From positions 248,001 through 312,000 of the forward strand of contig NZ_JANINP010000003.1 of NCBI RefSeq assembly GCF_024508665.1: a stretch of 64,000 bases of DNA, read 5' to 3'. Position 1 is the stretch's first letter, and every line of letters starts with the position of its first letter. Below, piece by piece: positions 37,243 to 45,206 of the stretch. Made by a program: the position numbers and the translations under genes. Origin of the DNA: Sphingomonas sp. (GTDB lineage: Bacteria > Pseudomonadota > Alphaproteobacteria > Sphingomonadales > Sphingomonadaceae). The notes under the pieces were generated by a model, which saw only the letters and a list, made by a program, of their open reading frames with translations, had not been told where the DNA came from and did no database searches.

Positions 37243-37869
37243 CTAACGTAACGACCGCGCCAGCCGCACGACGCGGCCGATGACGGCCACGCGATCGGCG
37301 CGGACCGGCGCAATGGCCGGCGTGTCGGGATTGTCGCTGGTCACCTGGACCTCAAGCCCGATCCGGGCGACGCGTTTCACCAGCAACGCACCGTCCAGCC
37401 GCAGCACGAAAATGCCTGGGCGCGAGGACAAACGGCGATCGGCCATGTCGACGAACAGAGCATCGCCGTCATGGATCAGCGGCTCCATCGAATCGCCATG
37501 CGCGGTGATCATCGTCAGCGTAGCCGGTGACACGCCCAGCCGCGCCGCCACCCGCGGATCGATCCGTTCCTCTCCCCCGTTACGGTCATCCTCGACCAGG
37601 CCGCCTGCCCCGGCATGCGCCTCCGCGTCAATCCGCCGCACCGCCACCATGGTCGCGTCGCCGCTGGCGGTTCCGCCCAAGGCGCGCTCGTCGACGTTGA
37701 AATAGGCGGCGAGCCAGCGGCGGTCCTCCTCATCCAGCCGACGCGGCGTTCCGCGCTTCACGAACTGCTGTAGATAGGCATCGTTGCGGCCGAGCGCGCG
37801 CGACAGCCAGGCCAGGCTGGTGCCCGCCTCGTCAGCCAATCCCGCCAGCGTCGATCGCACATCAACCAT
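37243..37869 (-). CDS. S24-family peptidase / LexA-like repressor with atypical N-terminus
   Basis: 208 residues. The N-terminal DNA-binding-like part (MVDVRSTLAGLADEAGTSLAWLSRALGRNDAYLQQFVKRGTPRRL) is a short helix-turn-helix. The C-terminal half is the S24 self-cleavage domain: Ser 127 in HGDSMEPLIHDGDALF and Lys 165 in GALLVKRV. AHAGAGG in between may hold the Ala-Gly scissile bond. Upstream Met codons exist, but a start before 37881 would put a perfect palindrome inside the gene. Likely an autoregulated repressor controlling the divergent small-protein operon. Confidence 0.87.
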   Translation of the reverse strand: MVDVRSTLAGLADEAGTSLAWLSRALGRNDAYLQQFVKRGTPRRLDEEDRRWLAAYFNVDERALGGTASGDATMVAVRRIDAEAHAGAGGLVEDDRNGGEERIDPRVAARLGVSPATLTMITAHGDSMEPLIHDGDALFVDMADRRLSSRPGIFVLRLDGALLVKRVARIGLEVQVTSDNPDTPAIAPVRADRVAVIGRVVRLARSLR

Positions 37870-37886
37870 GATTGTCACCATAGTCG

Positions 37887-37900
37887 TAGGAAATTTCCTA
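37887..37900. promoter_or_regulatory. 14-base perfect palindrome, putative S24 repressor operator
   Basis: TAGGAAATTTCCTA, with GTC and GAC extending the symmetry outside, lies 18 bases before the S24 start and 70 bases before the divergent small gene. AT-rich centre in a GC-rich genome; position and symmetry fit an autoregulatory operator. Confidence 0.6.
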
Positions 37901-37969
37901 GACAAGTTGGAATTTGGAACAGATCATGAACTTCTATCGACTCGGCAGCAGAAAATAGAGGCCAGACAA

Positions 37970-38152
37970 ATGCATATCGGACGCGAGGTGGAGAAGTTTT
38001 TGCGGCGGTCGAACATGCCGCCGACGCGGTTCGGCCGTCTGGCCTGCAACGATCCGCGTCTGGTCGGCGACCTGCGCAACGGCCGCGAGCCGGGGCGCCG
38101 CCTTGCCAGCCGTATCGTCGATTTCATCGCTGCGCAGGATGCCGCGCAATGA
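37970..38152 (+). CDS. small helix-turn-helix-like protein
   Basis: 60 residues: VEKFLRRSNMPPTRFGRLACNDPRLVGDLRNGREPGRRLASRIVDFIAA. The pattern resembles a minimal Cro/XRE helix-turn-helix (FGRLACNDPRLVGDLRNGRE as the helix-turn-helix). AGAGG precedes the ATG. It overlaps the next gene as ATGA and is divergent from the S24 repressor, like a phage cI/cro arrangement, though no phage genes are near. Confidence 0.7.
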   Translation: MHIGREVEKFLRRSNMPPTRFGRLACNDPRLVGDLRNGREPGRRLASRIVDFIAAQDAAQ

Positions 38153-38442
38153 GTCGGGTCGAGCGCGACCTGATCAAGGCAGTGACCGATTCGGCTACAG
38201 AAAACGTATCCGGCGCTGCGGTGTCGTTGGTGCGCAGCCGGGATTGGTCCTCGTCGCTGTTCAGCGGCGTCCGCCTGACGATCGAGATCAAGGCCGCGGA
38301 GGACGAGGCGTTCGAAACGTGGCTGACGGGCCTCCCCGAAGCGGCTTTCGACGTGCGCGGCTATTTCGTGGCGAGTGCCGATTTGGTCGAACGGAGCAGC
38401 GGGATAGCGGTTGTCGAATTCCTGCTCGTCGAAGAGAGCTAG
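38149..38442 (+). CDS. conserved protein of unknown function
   Basis: 97 residues, soluble, alpha/beta: RDLIKAVTDSATENVSGAAVSLVRSRDWSSSLFSGVRLTIEIKA then an acidic helical stretch and DVRGYFVASADLVERSSGIAVVEFLLVEE. No known domain recognised. Translationally coupled (ATGA) to the helix-turn-helix gene, so the two are probably made in fixed ratio under the S24 operator. Confidence 0.65.
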   Translation: MSRVERDLIKAVTDSATENVSGAAVSLVRSRDWSSSLFSGVRLTIEIKAAEDEAFETWLTGLPEAAFDVRGYFVASADLVERSSGIAVVEFLLVEES

Positions 38443-38484
38443 CGCCTCGCGCCCGCATCACGCTTCCGCGAAGGCGTCGATAAT

Positions 38485-39504
38485 TCAGCCGACCCGAGAC
38501 GCGAGCTGGCGCAGCACGCCGAGCGTTTCTTCGAGCGAACCCGCGGCGGGAACCTCCGCTTCGGGCGCCGCGGGCTCGGGCGCGGCGACTTCCTTGCGCT
38601 TGGCCACACCGCGCTCGAGGCGATCGAGCAGATCGTGGATCGTCGCCGGCGGCAACGGCGCCGACGTCTCGGACGAGCGCACCATCGGCGTCAGTTCGAA
38701 CGTCTCGATCCGCTCGTGCGAAGCGAAGCGCGGCGCCGGATGGTCGGCGGGCGGAACGGCCGGCGGTTCTTCCGCAACGATACGGATCGGGCGTGGCTCG
38801 ACCGCGGGCTCGGGTGCAGCAACAGGCATCGGCCCGCGAATCGGCGTCGGTTCGGGAGCGGGCGCTTCGGGGGCGGGCGCTTCGCTACGGCCGATAGGAA
38901 GAGGATTGAAGGCGGGCAGCGGCGGATCGAGCGGCCCGCGATAGGTGGCGAGCGGAGTATCGAGGTCGGCCGGAATCGGACGCTCTTCGACCGCCGGAGG
39001 CACATAGGCCATGGCGTCGGCCGCCGACATTGGCGGCGGCGTGTCGGCGGTCACCTCTAGGAACGGCGTGCCGAGGTCGCGATTGGCGAAGACCGGTCGG
39101 CGCGGCGGCGCATCGGGATGCGCATCGGCGCGGCGCAAAACCGGAACACCATCTTCGCGAGCATCGCGACCGATCGCGACCGATCGCGTCCCGATCAACA
39201 GAAACAGTCCAAACCAGCTGACGCCGCCGACGACGAGCGCGACGATGAAGGCAATGGCGAAATGAGCGGTGACGCCGAGCGGCGGTTCCGCAGCGGTGAT
39301 CAGCGAGGCGATACCGCTATCGATCACCAGATCCTCGAGCACCGCTGCCGGCATCAGTAGGAACATCAGGGCGCCGAGCGCGGCCAGCACCATTGCGATG
39401 GCCGGCGCCAGCGGCACGGCGAACCGCATCGCCCCGCTTTCACCCAGAATCGCGGCGAATGGCGAGGGGAAATTCAGGCGCTGGCGACCGCGGGTGGCGT
39501 CCAT
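38485..39504 (-). CDS. membrane protein with Pro-rich cytoplasmic tail, unknown function
   Basis: 339 residues: two hydrophobic segments (about 30-55 and 77-105) followed by a long acidic, Pro/Ala-rich disordered tail and a short C-terminal helix (TIHDLLDRLERGVAKRKE, LEETLGVLRQLASRVG). If Met 26 is the start (39429) the gene no longer overlaps the glycosyltransferase by 31 bases. It follows the glycosyltransferase on the same strand and may belong to the same transcript. No family recognised. Confidence 0.62.
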   Translation of the reverse strand: MDATRGRQRLNFPSPFAAILGESGAMRFAVPLAPAIAMVLAALGALMFLLMPAAVLEDLVIDSGIASLITAAEPPLGVTAHFAIAFIVALVVGGVSWFGLFLLIGTRSVAIGRDAREDGVPVLRRADAHPDAPPRRPVFANRDLGTPFLEVTADTPPPMSAADAMAYVPPAVEERPIPADLDTPLATYRGPLDPPLPAFNPLPIGRSEAPAPEAPAPEPTPIRGPMPVAAPEPAVEPRPIRIVAEEPPAVPPADHPAPRFASHERIETFELTPMVRSSETSAPLPPATIHDLLDRLERGVAKRKEVAAPEPAAPEAEVPAAGSLEETLGVLRQLASRVG

Positions 39505-40718
39505 TTGAGGTCCGTTTTCCGAGCTTCGATAATATTTTGGTAAACGGGGGCGTAACGCGAAATGTTTGACGACCAGTTACGATCGCGCTCCACAAAAGTC
39601 CGGGCCCTGGCGCGCCGCGCCTCCCAGCCGCTGCGATCGGCCAACAATCCGGCCAGTGCATCGGCAATCGCCACCGGGCTGTCGGGCGCGAACAAGGTGC
39701 CGGTATCGCCATCGCGAATCAGTTCGCGGTGCCCGCCAACGTCGGACGCCGCGACCAGGCGACGCTGCGCCATCGCCTCGAGCGGCTTGAGCGGCGTGAC
39801 CAGGTCGGTCAGCCGCATCTTCTTGCGCGGATAAGCGAGTACATCCACCAGGCTATAATAGCGCTCCACGTCGGTATGGGAAACGCGGCCGACGAAGCGG
39901 ATCGCGCCGGAGACCGGCGAGGCCGCGGCCTGCGCGCGCAACGCCTGTTCCATCGGTCCGCCGCCGACCAGCAACAGCTTTGCCGCCGGGCGCTTCGCCA
40001 CCAGCGCCGGCATCGCTGCGATCAGATCATCGAGCCCCTCATAATCGTAGAAGCTGCCGATGAAGCCGACCACGTCGTCATCCGCCGCCAGGCCTAGTTC
40101 CGCCGCAAGCGCCGCGTCGCGCGGCAGCGGTTCGCCGAACAGGGTCAGGTCGACGCCGTTAGGCGATACCATGATCTTGGCCGGGTCGATGCCGCGGTCG
40201 ATCAAATCGCCTTTCAATCCTTCGCAGATCACCGCGACGGCGTCAGCCTGGCGCACCGCCCGCGTCTCTAGCCTGCGCGTCGCGCGATAGCGTAGCGACC
40301 CCCCGCTACCCGTTCCGTTGCCGACCGCCGCGTCCTCCCAGAAGGCGCGGATTTCGTATAGCACCGGCACGCCGAGCCTTTTGCCCGCCCGCAAAGCCGC
40401 CATCGCATCGAGCACCGGCGAATGGGCATGGATCACGTCGGGGTGGAACGTCTGGGCGACCTCCGTCACGCGGTCGGCGAGCGCGGCGATTTCGCGCCAT
40501 TCGCGGATCGGGCTCCGTGCCGGCGCGGGCGGATCGGTGCGATAGAAATCGAGCCGGTCCACCGTCTCGGCAGCGACCTTGGTTTCGCCATGGCGTGGCC
40601 CCGTGACCGCCGCGACGTCCCAGCCGCGCGCGATCTGCGCCTTCAGGATGGCGCGGGTGCGAAAGGTATAGCCGCTCTGCAGCGGCAGGCCGTGGTCGAG
40701 GACGTGGAGGATGCGCAT
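39474..40718 (-). CDS. exosortase-A-system glycosyltransferase (GT4, Daro_2409-like)
   Basis: 414 residues, GT-B fold. MRILHVLDHGLPLQSGYTFRTRAIL is a near-signature start of the glycosyltransferase family that accompanies exosortase A (PEP-CTERM) polysaccharide loci. The C-terminal nucleotide-sugar motif is in VSPNGVDLTLFGEPLP, with the E-x7-E-like region PLKPLEAMAQRRLVAAS. It is divergent from the ligase of the same system, supporting the call. Two earlier Met codons exist; the chosen one matches the family's first strand. Confidence 0.88.
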   Translation of the reverse strand: MRILHVLDHGLPLQSGYTFRTRAILKAQIARGWDVAAVTGPRHGETKVAAETVDRLDFYRTDPPAPARSPIREWREIAALADRVTEVAQTFHPDVIHAHSPVLDAMAALRAGKRLGVPVLYEIRAFWEDAAVGNGTGSGGSLRYRATRRLETRAVRQADAVAVICEGLKGDLIDRGIDPAKIMVSPNGVDLTLFGEPLPRDAALAAELGLAADDDVVGFIGSFYDYEGLDDLIAAMPALVAKRPAAKLLLVGGGPMEQALRAQAAASPVSGAIRFVGRVSHTDVERYYSLVDVLAYPRKKMRLTDLVTPLKPLEAMAQRRLVAASDVGGHRELIRDGDTGTLFAPDSPVAIADALAGLLADRSGWEARRARARTFVERDRNWSSNISRYAPVYQNIIEARKTDLKWTPPAVASA

Positions 40719-40793
40719 GATCATTTTCCATGCCACGCGACTGTTTAACGGCGCGTCAACCCGGCGGCGGTAGGACCAATCCTACACCCGTTC

Positions 40794-40814
40794 GCCCTGA
40801 GCTTGTCGCAGGGC
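40794..40814. repeat. short palindromic repeat GCCCTGA...CAGGGC
   Basis: A GCCCTG/CAGGGC stem with loop AGCTTGTCG, of the kind scattered widely through sphingomonad genomes as GCCCTGAGC-TTGTCGAAGGGC. It lies 31 bases before the 41-codon gene. Confidence 0.6.
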
Positions 40815-40845
40815 GTGCGCTTCGGATGGGCTGGAAGACGGTAGC

Positions 40846-40971
40846 ATGATCGACAATTTCGCGATCGCGATCACGCATGGCCTGATGATGCTCGCCATCT
40901 TCCTCCTGCTGCGCCGTCGCGATCTCGACGACGAGCGGCCCGAGCCGCCGAGCAAGATCAATCGGCGATGA
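40846..40971 (+). CDS. 41-residue membrane protein coupled to the exosortase-A-associated ligase
   Basis: MIDNFAIAITHGLMMLAIF then LLLRRRDLDDERPEPPSK, ending INRR. One hydrophobic helix (about 8-22) is followed by a charged, Pro-containing tail. Its stop overlaps the ligase start as ATGA, a strong sign that it is translated. It may be a small accessory subunit of the glycan ligase. No family recognised; too short for routine gene callers. Confidence 0.6.
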   Translation: MIDNFAIAITHGLMMLAIFLLLRRRDLDDERPEPPSKINRR

Positions 40972-42344
40972 TCCACGATCTCGCCTTTGTCGGATTCCTG
41001 GGGATGTTCTTCGCGCTGGCGTTCCGCCGGCCGTTCCTGTTCATCCTGAGCTATTGCTATATCGACATCGTCTCGCCGCAGCGGCTGACCTATCTGCTGC
41101 TCAATTCGGTGCCGATCTCGCTGATCGCGGTGGCGCTGGCGGTCGGTTCCTGGGCGCTGATCGACGACAAGAAGGACAGCCGGGTCGCGCCGCGCCAGGT
41201 CGTGATCGTGCTGCTTCTCGCCTGGTGCGCAATCACCACGATGCGTGCCGATTTTCCGGTCGAGGCGCTGGATAAATGGGATTGGGTCTGGAAGTGCCTG
41301 GCCTTCGCCGCCTTCCTGCCGCTGACCCTGCGCACGCGGCTGAGGATCGAGGCGTTGCTGACCTTCATGATCCTGTCGGCGGCGTCGATCATCATCGTCG
41401 GCGGGATCAAGACGCTGGCGGGCGGCGGCGGCTATGGATCGCTCAACCTGATGGTGGAGAACAATTCCGGGCTGTACGAGGGGTCGACCATCTCTACCGT
41501 CGCGATCGCGATCATCCCGGCGATATTGTGGCTGGAGAAATACGGGACGATCTTTCCCAACGACTGGAAGCGGAAGCTGTTCTGCTACGCTTTGGTGTTC
41601 GCCTGCCTGTTGATGCCGATCGGTACATCGACGCGCACGGGACTGCTCTGCATCGGCCTGCTCGGCGTGCTGATGCTGCGCGATTCGAAGCGCAAGTTCC
41701 TCTATCTCGGCGTGGTCGCCACGCTTGCGCTGGTCGCGGTGCCGTTCCTGCCCAAGTCGTTCACCGACCGCATGAGCACGATCAAGTCGTATCAGCAGGA
41801 CGAGTCCGCCGCGACGCGCGTCGCGGTCTGGAAATGGACCTGGGAATACGTCAAGCAGCACCCGCTGGGCGGCGGCTTCGAAATGTACCGCCAGAACCAG
41901 ATCCGCTATGACATCGTGAAGGCTGACGGGACTGCTGATAACGCCAAGCTCGACACCACGCTGACCGTCGACCGGGCGCGCGCCTATCACTCCGCCTATT
42001 TCGAGATGCTGGGCGAACAGGGCTGGCCCGGCCTCATAATGTGGCTGTTCATCAGCCTAAGCGGGCTGATCCGGATGGAGGTGATCCGCCAGCGCTACAA
42101 GAAAACCGGCCCGGACTATGCCTGGGTCGCGCCGCTCGCCGGCGCCCTTCAGTCCGGCCAGCTGCTCTACATGCTCGGCGCCTGCTTCGTCGCGATCGCG
42201 TTTCAGCCGTTCATCTTCATGCTGATCGGCGCGCAGATCGGGCTCGACACCTATCTCAAGCGCCGCCGCGCCGAAGAGAGCTTCCGCCCGATAAAGCGGG
42301 CCAAGCCGGCAGCCGACACGCCGCCCAACCCCGTGCTGGCATGA
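40968..42344 (+). CDS. putative O-glycosylation ligase, exosortase-A-associated (WaaL-like)
   Basis: 458 residues with about ten membrane helices. MIHDLAFVGFLGMFFALAFRRPFLFILSYCYIDIVSPQRLTYLLL closely fits the exosortase-A-associated ligase family. The WaaL/O-antigen-ligase domain follows (GTSTRTGLLCIGLLGVLML, then a large periplasmic loop with the HSAYFEMLGEQGWPGLIMW block). It would transfer a glycan or polysaccharide at the periplasmic face of the inner membrane. Coupled upstream to the 41-codon gene and downstream (ATGA) to an acyltransferase. Confidence 0.9.
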   Translation: MIHDLAFVGFLGMFFALAFRRPFLFILSYCYIDIVSPQRLTYLLLNSVPISLIAVALAVGSWALIDDKKDSRVAPRQVVIVLLLAWCAITTMRADFPVEALDKWDWVWKCLAFAAFLPLTLRTRLRIEALLTFMILSAASIIIVGGIKTLAGGGGYGSLNLMVENNSGLYEGSTISTVAIAIIPAILWLEKYGTIFPNDWKRKLFCYALVFACLLMPIGTSTRTGLLCIGLLGVLMLRDSKRKFLYLGVVATLALVAVPFLPKSFTDRMSTIKSYQQDESAATRVAVWKWTWEYVKQHPLGGGFEMYRQNQIRYDIVKADGTADNAKLDTTLTVDRARAYHSAYFEMLGEQGWPGLIMWLFISLSGLIRMEVIRQRYKKTGPDYAWVAPLAGALQSGQLLYMLGACFVAIAFQPFIFMLIGAQIGLDTYLKRRRAEESFRPIKRAKPAADTPPNPVLA

Positions 42345-43423
42345 CCCGGCCCGAGCTCCGCGCGCTGACCAGTGTGCGCGGCGTGGCCGCGTGGATGGTC
42401 GTGCTCTACCACATCCGCCTGACGATCGACGGCCTGCCGTCCTTCTGGCTGCATGTCTTCGCCAAGGGTTATCTAGCGGTCGACTTCTTCTTCCTGCTGT
42501 CCGGGTTCGTGATCTGGCTGAGCTGGGGCGACCGCCTCCGCAGCGAGGGTTTGCGCGCGGTTCCGGTGTTCCTTCACAAGCGCGTTGCACGGATCTGGCC
42601 GCTGCATCTTTTCGTGCTGGCCGGGGCAGTCATGCTCGCACTGGCGCTGGCCCTCGCGGGACGCCACGATCCGACGGAATTCCCTTTCCGCGAACTGCCG
42701 CTGCACATTTTCCTGCTGCAGAATTGGGGCTTCACCTACGCCTTGACCTGGAACGATCCGGCCTGGTCGATCAGTTGCGAGCTTGCCGCCTATCTGCTGT
42801 TCCCGCTGCTGGTCCGCGCGGTCGACTGGCGCACTTTGCCGACGTGGCTGGTCGTAGCGGCGACGGCGGCGTTCCTGCTCGTCTTGGCGGCGGCGACCGC
42901 GCATCTGCCGACGCTGGGGCACAATATCGTGCATTTCGGCATCGTTCGCTGCCTGACCGAATTCGCCGCGGGCAGTGCGCTTTGCGCTCTGTGGCTGCGC
43001 TGGCGGGCGGCACCTCGCGTGCCAGCTGTCCTCGCTTTCACCCTTGCCGGCGCAATGCTGACCGGTTGGGCCGCGGGTCTGCCCGAACAACTCGCCATCC
43101 CGTTCGCCTTCGCCGCCCTGCTGCTCGGCCTTGCGCTGACGTCAGGTATGCGCGCCAATCCGCTCGACTGGGCGCCGCTCCATTATCTCGGCGAGATCAG
43201 TTACGCGACCTATCTCTCGCACTTCATGCTGTTCGTCGTGTTCAAGCTGGCCTTTGTCAGTGACGCACACGCCGTGCCCCCGATGCTGATCGCGCTTTAC
43301 CTAGCGATGGTGCTGGCGAGCTCGATCGCGCTGTACCACCTGGTCGAACGGCCGGCGCAGAAATGGGTGAACGCCCTGCGAGTGCCGTCAGCCAAGCGCG
43401 ATGACGAGGCCCTTACCGCCTAA
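42341..43423 (+). CDS. acyltransferase 3 family membrane protein
   Basis: 360 residues, about ten membrane helices. LRALTSVRGVAAWMVVLYH carries the catalytic His of the family (WMVVLYHI) and FFLLSGFVIW the second motif; RVARIWPLHLF is the third. These enzymes add acetyl or other acyl groups to sugars of exported polysaccharides (OafA/NodX type). Operon position suggests it decorates the glycan handled by the adjacent ligase. Confidence 0.9.
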   Translation: MTRPELRALTSVRGVAAWMVVLYHIRLTIDGLPSFWLHVFAKGYLAVDFFFLLSGFVIWLSWGDRLRSEGLRAVPVFLHKRVARIWPLHLFVLAGAVMLALALALAGRHDPTEFPFRELPLHIFLLQNWGFTYALTWNDPAWSISCELAAYLLFPLLVRAVDWRTLPTWLVVAATAAFLLVLAAATAHLPTLGHNIVHFGIVRCLTEFAAGSALCALWLRWRAAPRVPAVLAFTLAGAMLTGWAAGLPEQLAIPFAFAALLLGLALTSGMRANPLDWAPLHYLGEISYATYLSHFMLFVVFKLAFVSDAHAVPPMLIALYLAMVLASSIALYHLVERPAQKWVNALRVPSAKRDDEALTA

Positions 43424-43425
43424 TT

Positions 43426-43516
43426 CGTCACCCCGGACTTGTTCCGGGGTCCAACCCTCCACAACGGAGTCCTTCTGTCGTCGCACGTTGGATGCCGGAA
43501 CAAGTCCGGCATGACG
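43426..43516. repeat. CGTCA...TGACG composite palindrome (family B)
   Basis: Starts CGTCACCCCGGACTTGTTCC and ends GGAACAAGTCCGGCATGACG; each end forms a hairpin and the ends are inverted copies. Between convergent genes. Confidence 0.82.
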
Positions 43517-43538
43517 GCCATGACTTGGTTGCCGCGAC

Positions 43539-44090
43539 TTACGCCTCCGCCAGCTCTTCGGTCAGCGCCTCGATGATCGCCTGGTTGAATGCCGGAATGT
43601 CATCCGGCTTGCGGCTGGTGATCAGCTTGCCGTCGACCACCACTTGCTCATCGACGACGTCCGCCCCGGCATTTTCCAGATCGGTGCGGACCGATGGCCA
43701 GCTCGTCACCCGTCGTCCGTCGACCACGTCGGCCTCGACCAGCAACCACGGCCCGTGACAGATCGCCGCGACGATCTTGTCGTCGTCCATGAACTCCTCG
43801 ACGATCTGCACCGCCCTTCCCTGCATCCGCATCTTGTCGGGATTGGCGACGCCGCCGGGGATGACGAGCGCGTCGAATTCCTCGGTATCGACATCGCCCA
43901 GGATGATGTCGGGCACGATCGTGTCCGCCTTCTCGCCGGCCTTCTCGCCCTGGATCGGGTCGGTCGCGATCGAGGCGAGCGTCACCGTGGCACCGGCGTC
44001 GATCAATGCCTGGCGCGGCTTGAACAATTCGTCATTCTCGAAACCGTCGGTGGCGATCATCAGCACGCGAGCGTTGGTCAGGTCGGCCAT
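43539..44090 (-). CDS. DJ-1/PfpI family protein (general stress protein 18 type)
   Basis: 183 residues. The nucleophile elbow IVAAICHGPWLL holds Cys 111, and Glu in DGFEND (residue 18 region) completes the site. VIPGGVANPDKMR and KLITSRKPDDIPAFN are typical of the PfpI/YraA branch, linked to glyoxal and glycation stress or protein repair. AAGGAG precedes the ATG. A stress-sigma-like promoter sits upstream, shared with topoisomerase IB. Confidence 0.92.
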   Translation of the reverse strand: MADLTNARVLMIATDGFENDELFKPRQALIDAGATVTLASIATDPIQGEKAGEKADTIVPDIILGDVDTEEFDALVIPGGVANPDKMRMQGRAVQIVEEFMDDDKIVAAICHGPWLLVEADVVDGRRVTSWPSVRTDLENAGADVVDEQVVVDGKLITSRKPDDIPAFNQAIIEALTEELAEA

Positions 44091-44119
44091 GGTAAATCTC
44101 CTTGCAAAATCGCTCGTCC

Positions 44120-44170
44120 AACACCCCGCCCGGCGGCAACGTTCCGGAACGAAGCGATGACCCGCGCATT
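44120..44170. promoter_or_regulatory. divergent general-stress (EcfG-type) promoter pair around GTTCCGGAAC
   Basis: The palindrome GTTCCGGAAC (44141-44150) supplies a GGAAC -35 box on each strand. On the minus strand GGAAC-N17-TGTT (44120-44145) points to the DJ-1/PfpI gene; on the plus strand GGAAC-N16-CATT (44146-44170) points to topoisomerase IB. Each -10 has one mismatch to CGTT. Confidence 0.45.
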
Positions 44171-44196
44171 TCGAAAGGCGTCCGGAAGGAGGGAAA

Positions 44197-45198
44197 ATGC
44201 CCCGTATCGTCTATTGCGATGACAGCATGCCAGGAATCACCCGGCGCAAGGTCCGGCATGGCTGGGGTTATTGGGACGCCGAAGGCAATCGCATCACCGA
44301 CCGCGAGGAGATCGACCGGCTGAACGCCGTCGGCCTGCCGCCGGCCTATCGCGACGCCTGGTTCTGCCCCAAGCCCAACGGGCACATCCAGGCGATCGGC
44401 TGGGACGAACGCGGCCGCAAGCAATATCGCTACCACCCCGATTTCCGCGCCGCACAGGAGAGCGCCAAGTACGATCGCTGCGCTGCGTTCGGCCTGGCGC
44501 TGCCGAAATTGCGGGCACGGGTGGAGGCCGACCTGAACACGCGCAGCCACAGTAAGGAGCGCACGGTCGCCGCGATCGTGAAGCTGCTCGATATCGGCTA
44601 TCTGCGCGTCGGCAACGAAGGCTATGCCAAAGCGAACAAGAGCTTCGGGGCGACGACGCTGCGCGATCGCCATGCCGAGATCCGCGGCCAGACGCTGAAG
44701 CTGTGCTATCGGGCCAAATCGGGCAAGATGCGGACTCTGGTCATCACCGACCGTAGCCTCGCGCGCTTCGTCAAGAAGTGCCAGGACCTGCCTGGGCAGC
44801 AGCTGTTCCAATATATCAACGGCGACGGCCAGCCGCATGGCGTCACCTCGACCGACGTCAACGACTATATCCGCGAGGCGACTGGCGACGACTTCACCGC
44901 CAAGCATTTCCGCACCTGGGGCGCGAGCGTCATCGCGTTCGAGGCTTTGGCCAGCGCCGGACAGGATATCGGGCTCAAGACCATGCTCGAACCGGTGACC
45001 GAGGCGCTCGGCAACACGCCGGCGATCGCGCGTAAATCCTATGTGCATCCGGCGCTGATCGAGCTCGCCAAGGGCGGTCAGACGAGCTTTCGGGAAAATC
45101 TCGATCTGCCGCGCGCGACCCGCTATCTCGATCGTTACGAACGCGGTCTGATCGCCTTTCTGACGGGCGAGACGACATCACGCCGCAAGGCAGCCTGA
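44197..45198 (+). CDS. DNA topoisomerase IB (poxvirus type)
   Basis: 333 residues. Catalytic residues are in place: KPNGHIQAIGWDERGRKQYRYH, Arg-Lys in SKERTVAAIVKLLD, the Lys hairpin region YRAKSGKMR, His 237 in AKHFRTWGA and nucleophile Tyr 282 in ARKSYVHP. It relaxes supercoils by a 3'-phosphotyrosine intermediate. Complete. Eight bases separate it from the mechanosensitive channel gene, so they form an operon, possibly stress-induced. Confidence 0.94.
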   Translation: MPRIVYCDDSMPGITRRKVRHGWGYWDAEGNRITDREEIDRLNAVGLPPAYRDAWFCPKPNGHIQAIGWDERGRKQYRYHPDFRAAQESAKYDRCAAFGLALPKLRARVEADLNTRSHSKERTVAAIVKLLDIGYLRVGNEGYAKANKSFGATTLRDRHAEIRGQTLKLCYRAKSGKMRTLVITDRSLARFVKKCQDLPGQQLFQYINGDGQPHGVTSTDVNDYIREATGDDFTAKHFRTWGASVIAFEALASAGQDIGLKTMLEPVTEALGNTPAIARKSYVHPALIELAKGGQTSFRENLDLPRATRYLDRYERGLIAFLTGETTSRRKAA

Positions 45199-45206
45199 GA
45201 GAATCG

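Noticed and set aside
37784..37969. Upstream extension of the 60-residue HTH-like gene
   Set aside because: It would run through the S24 operator and the divergent repressor's start; the translated extension has no protein character.
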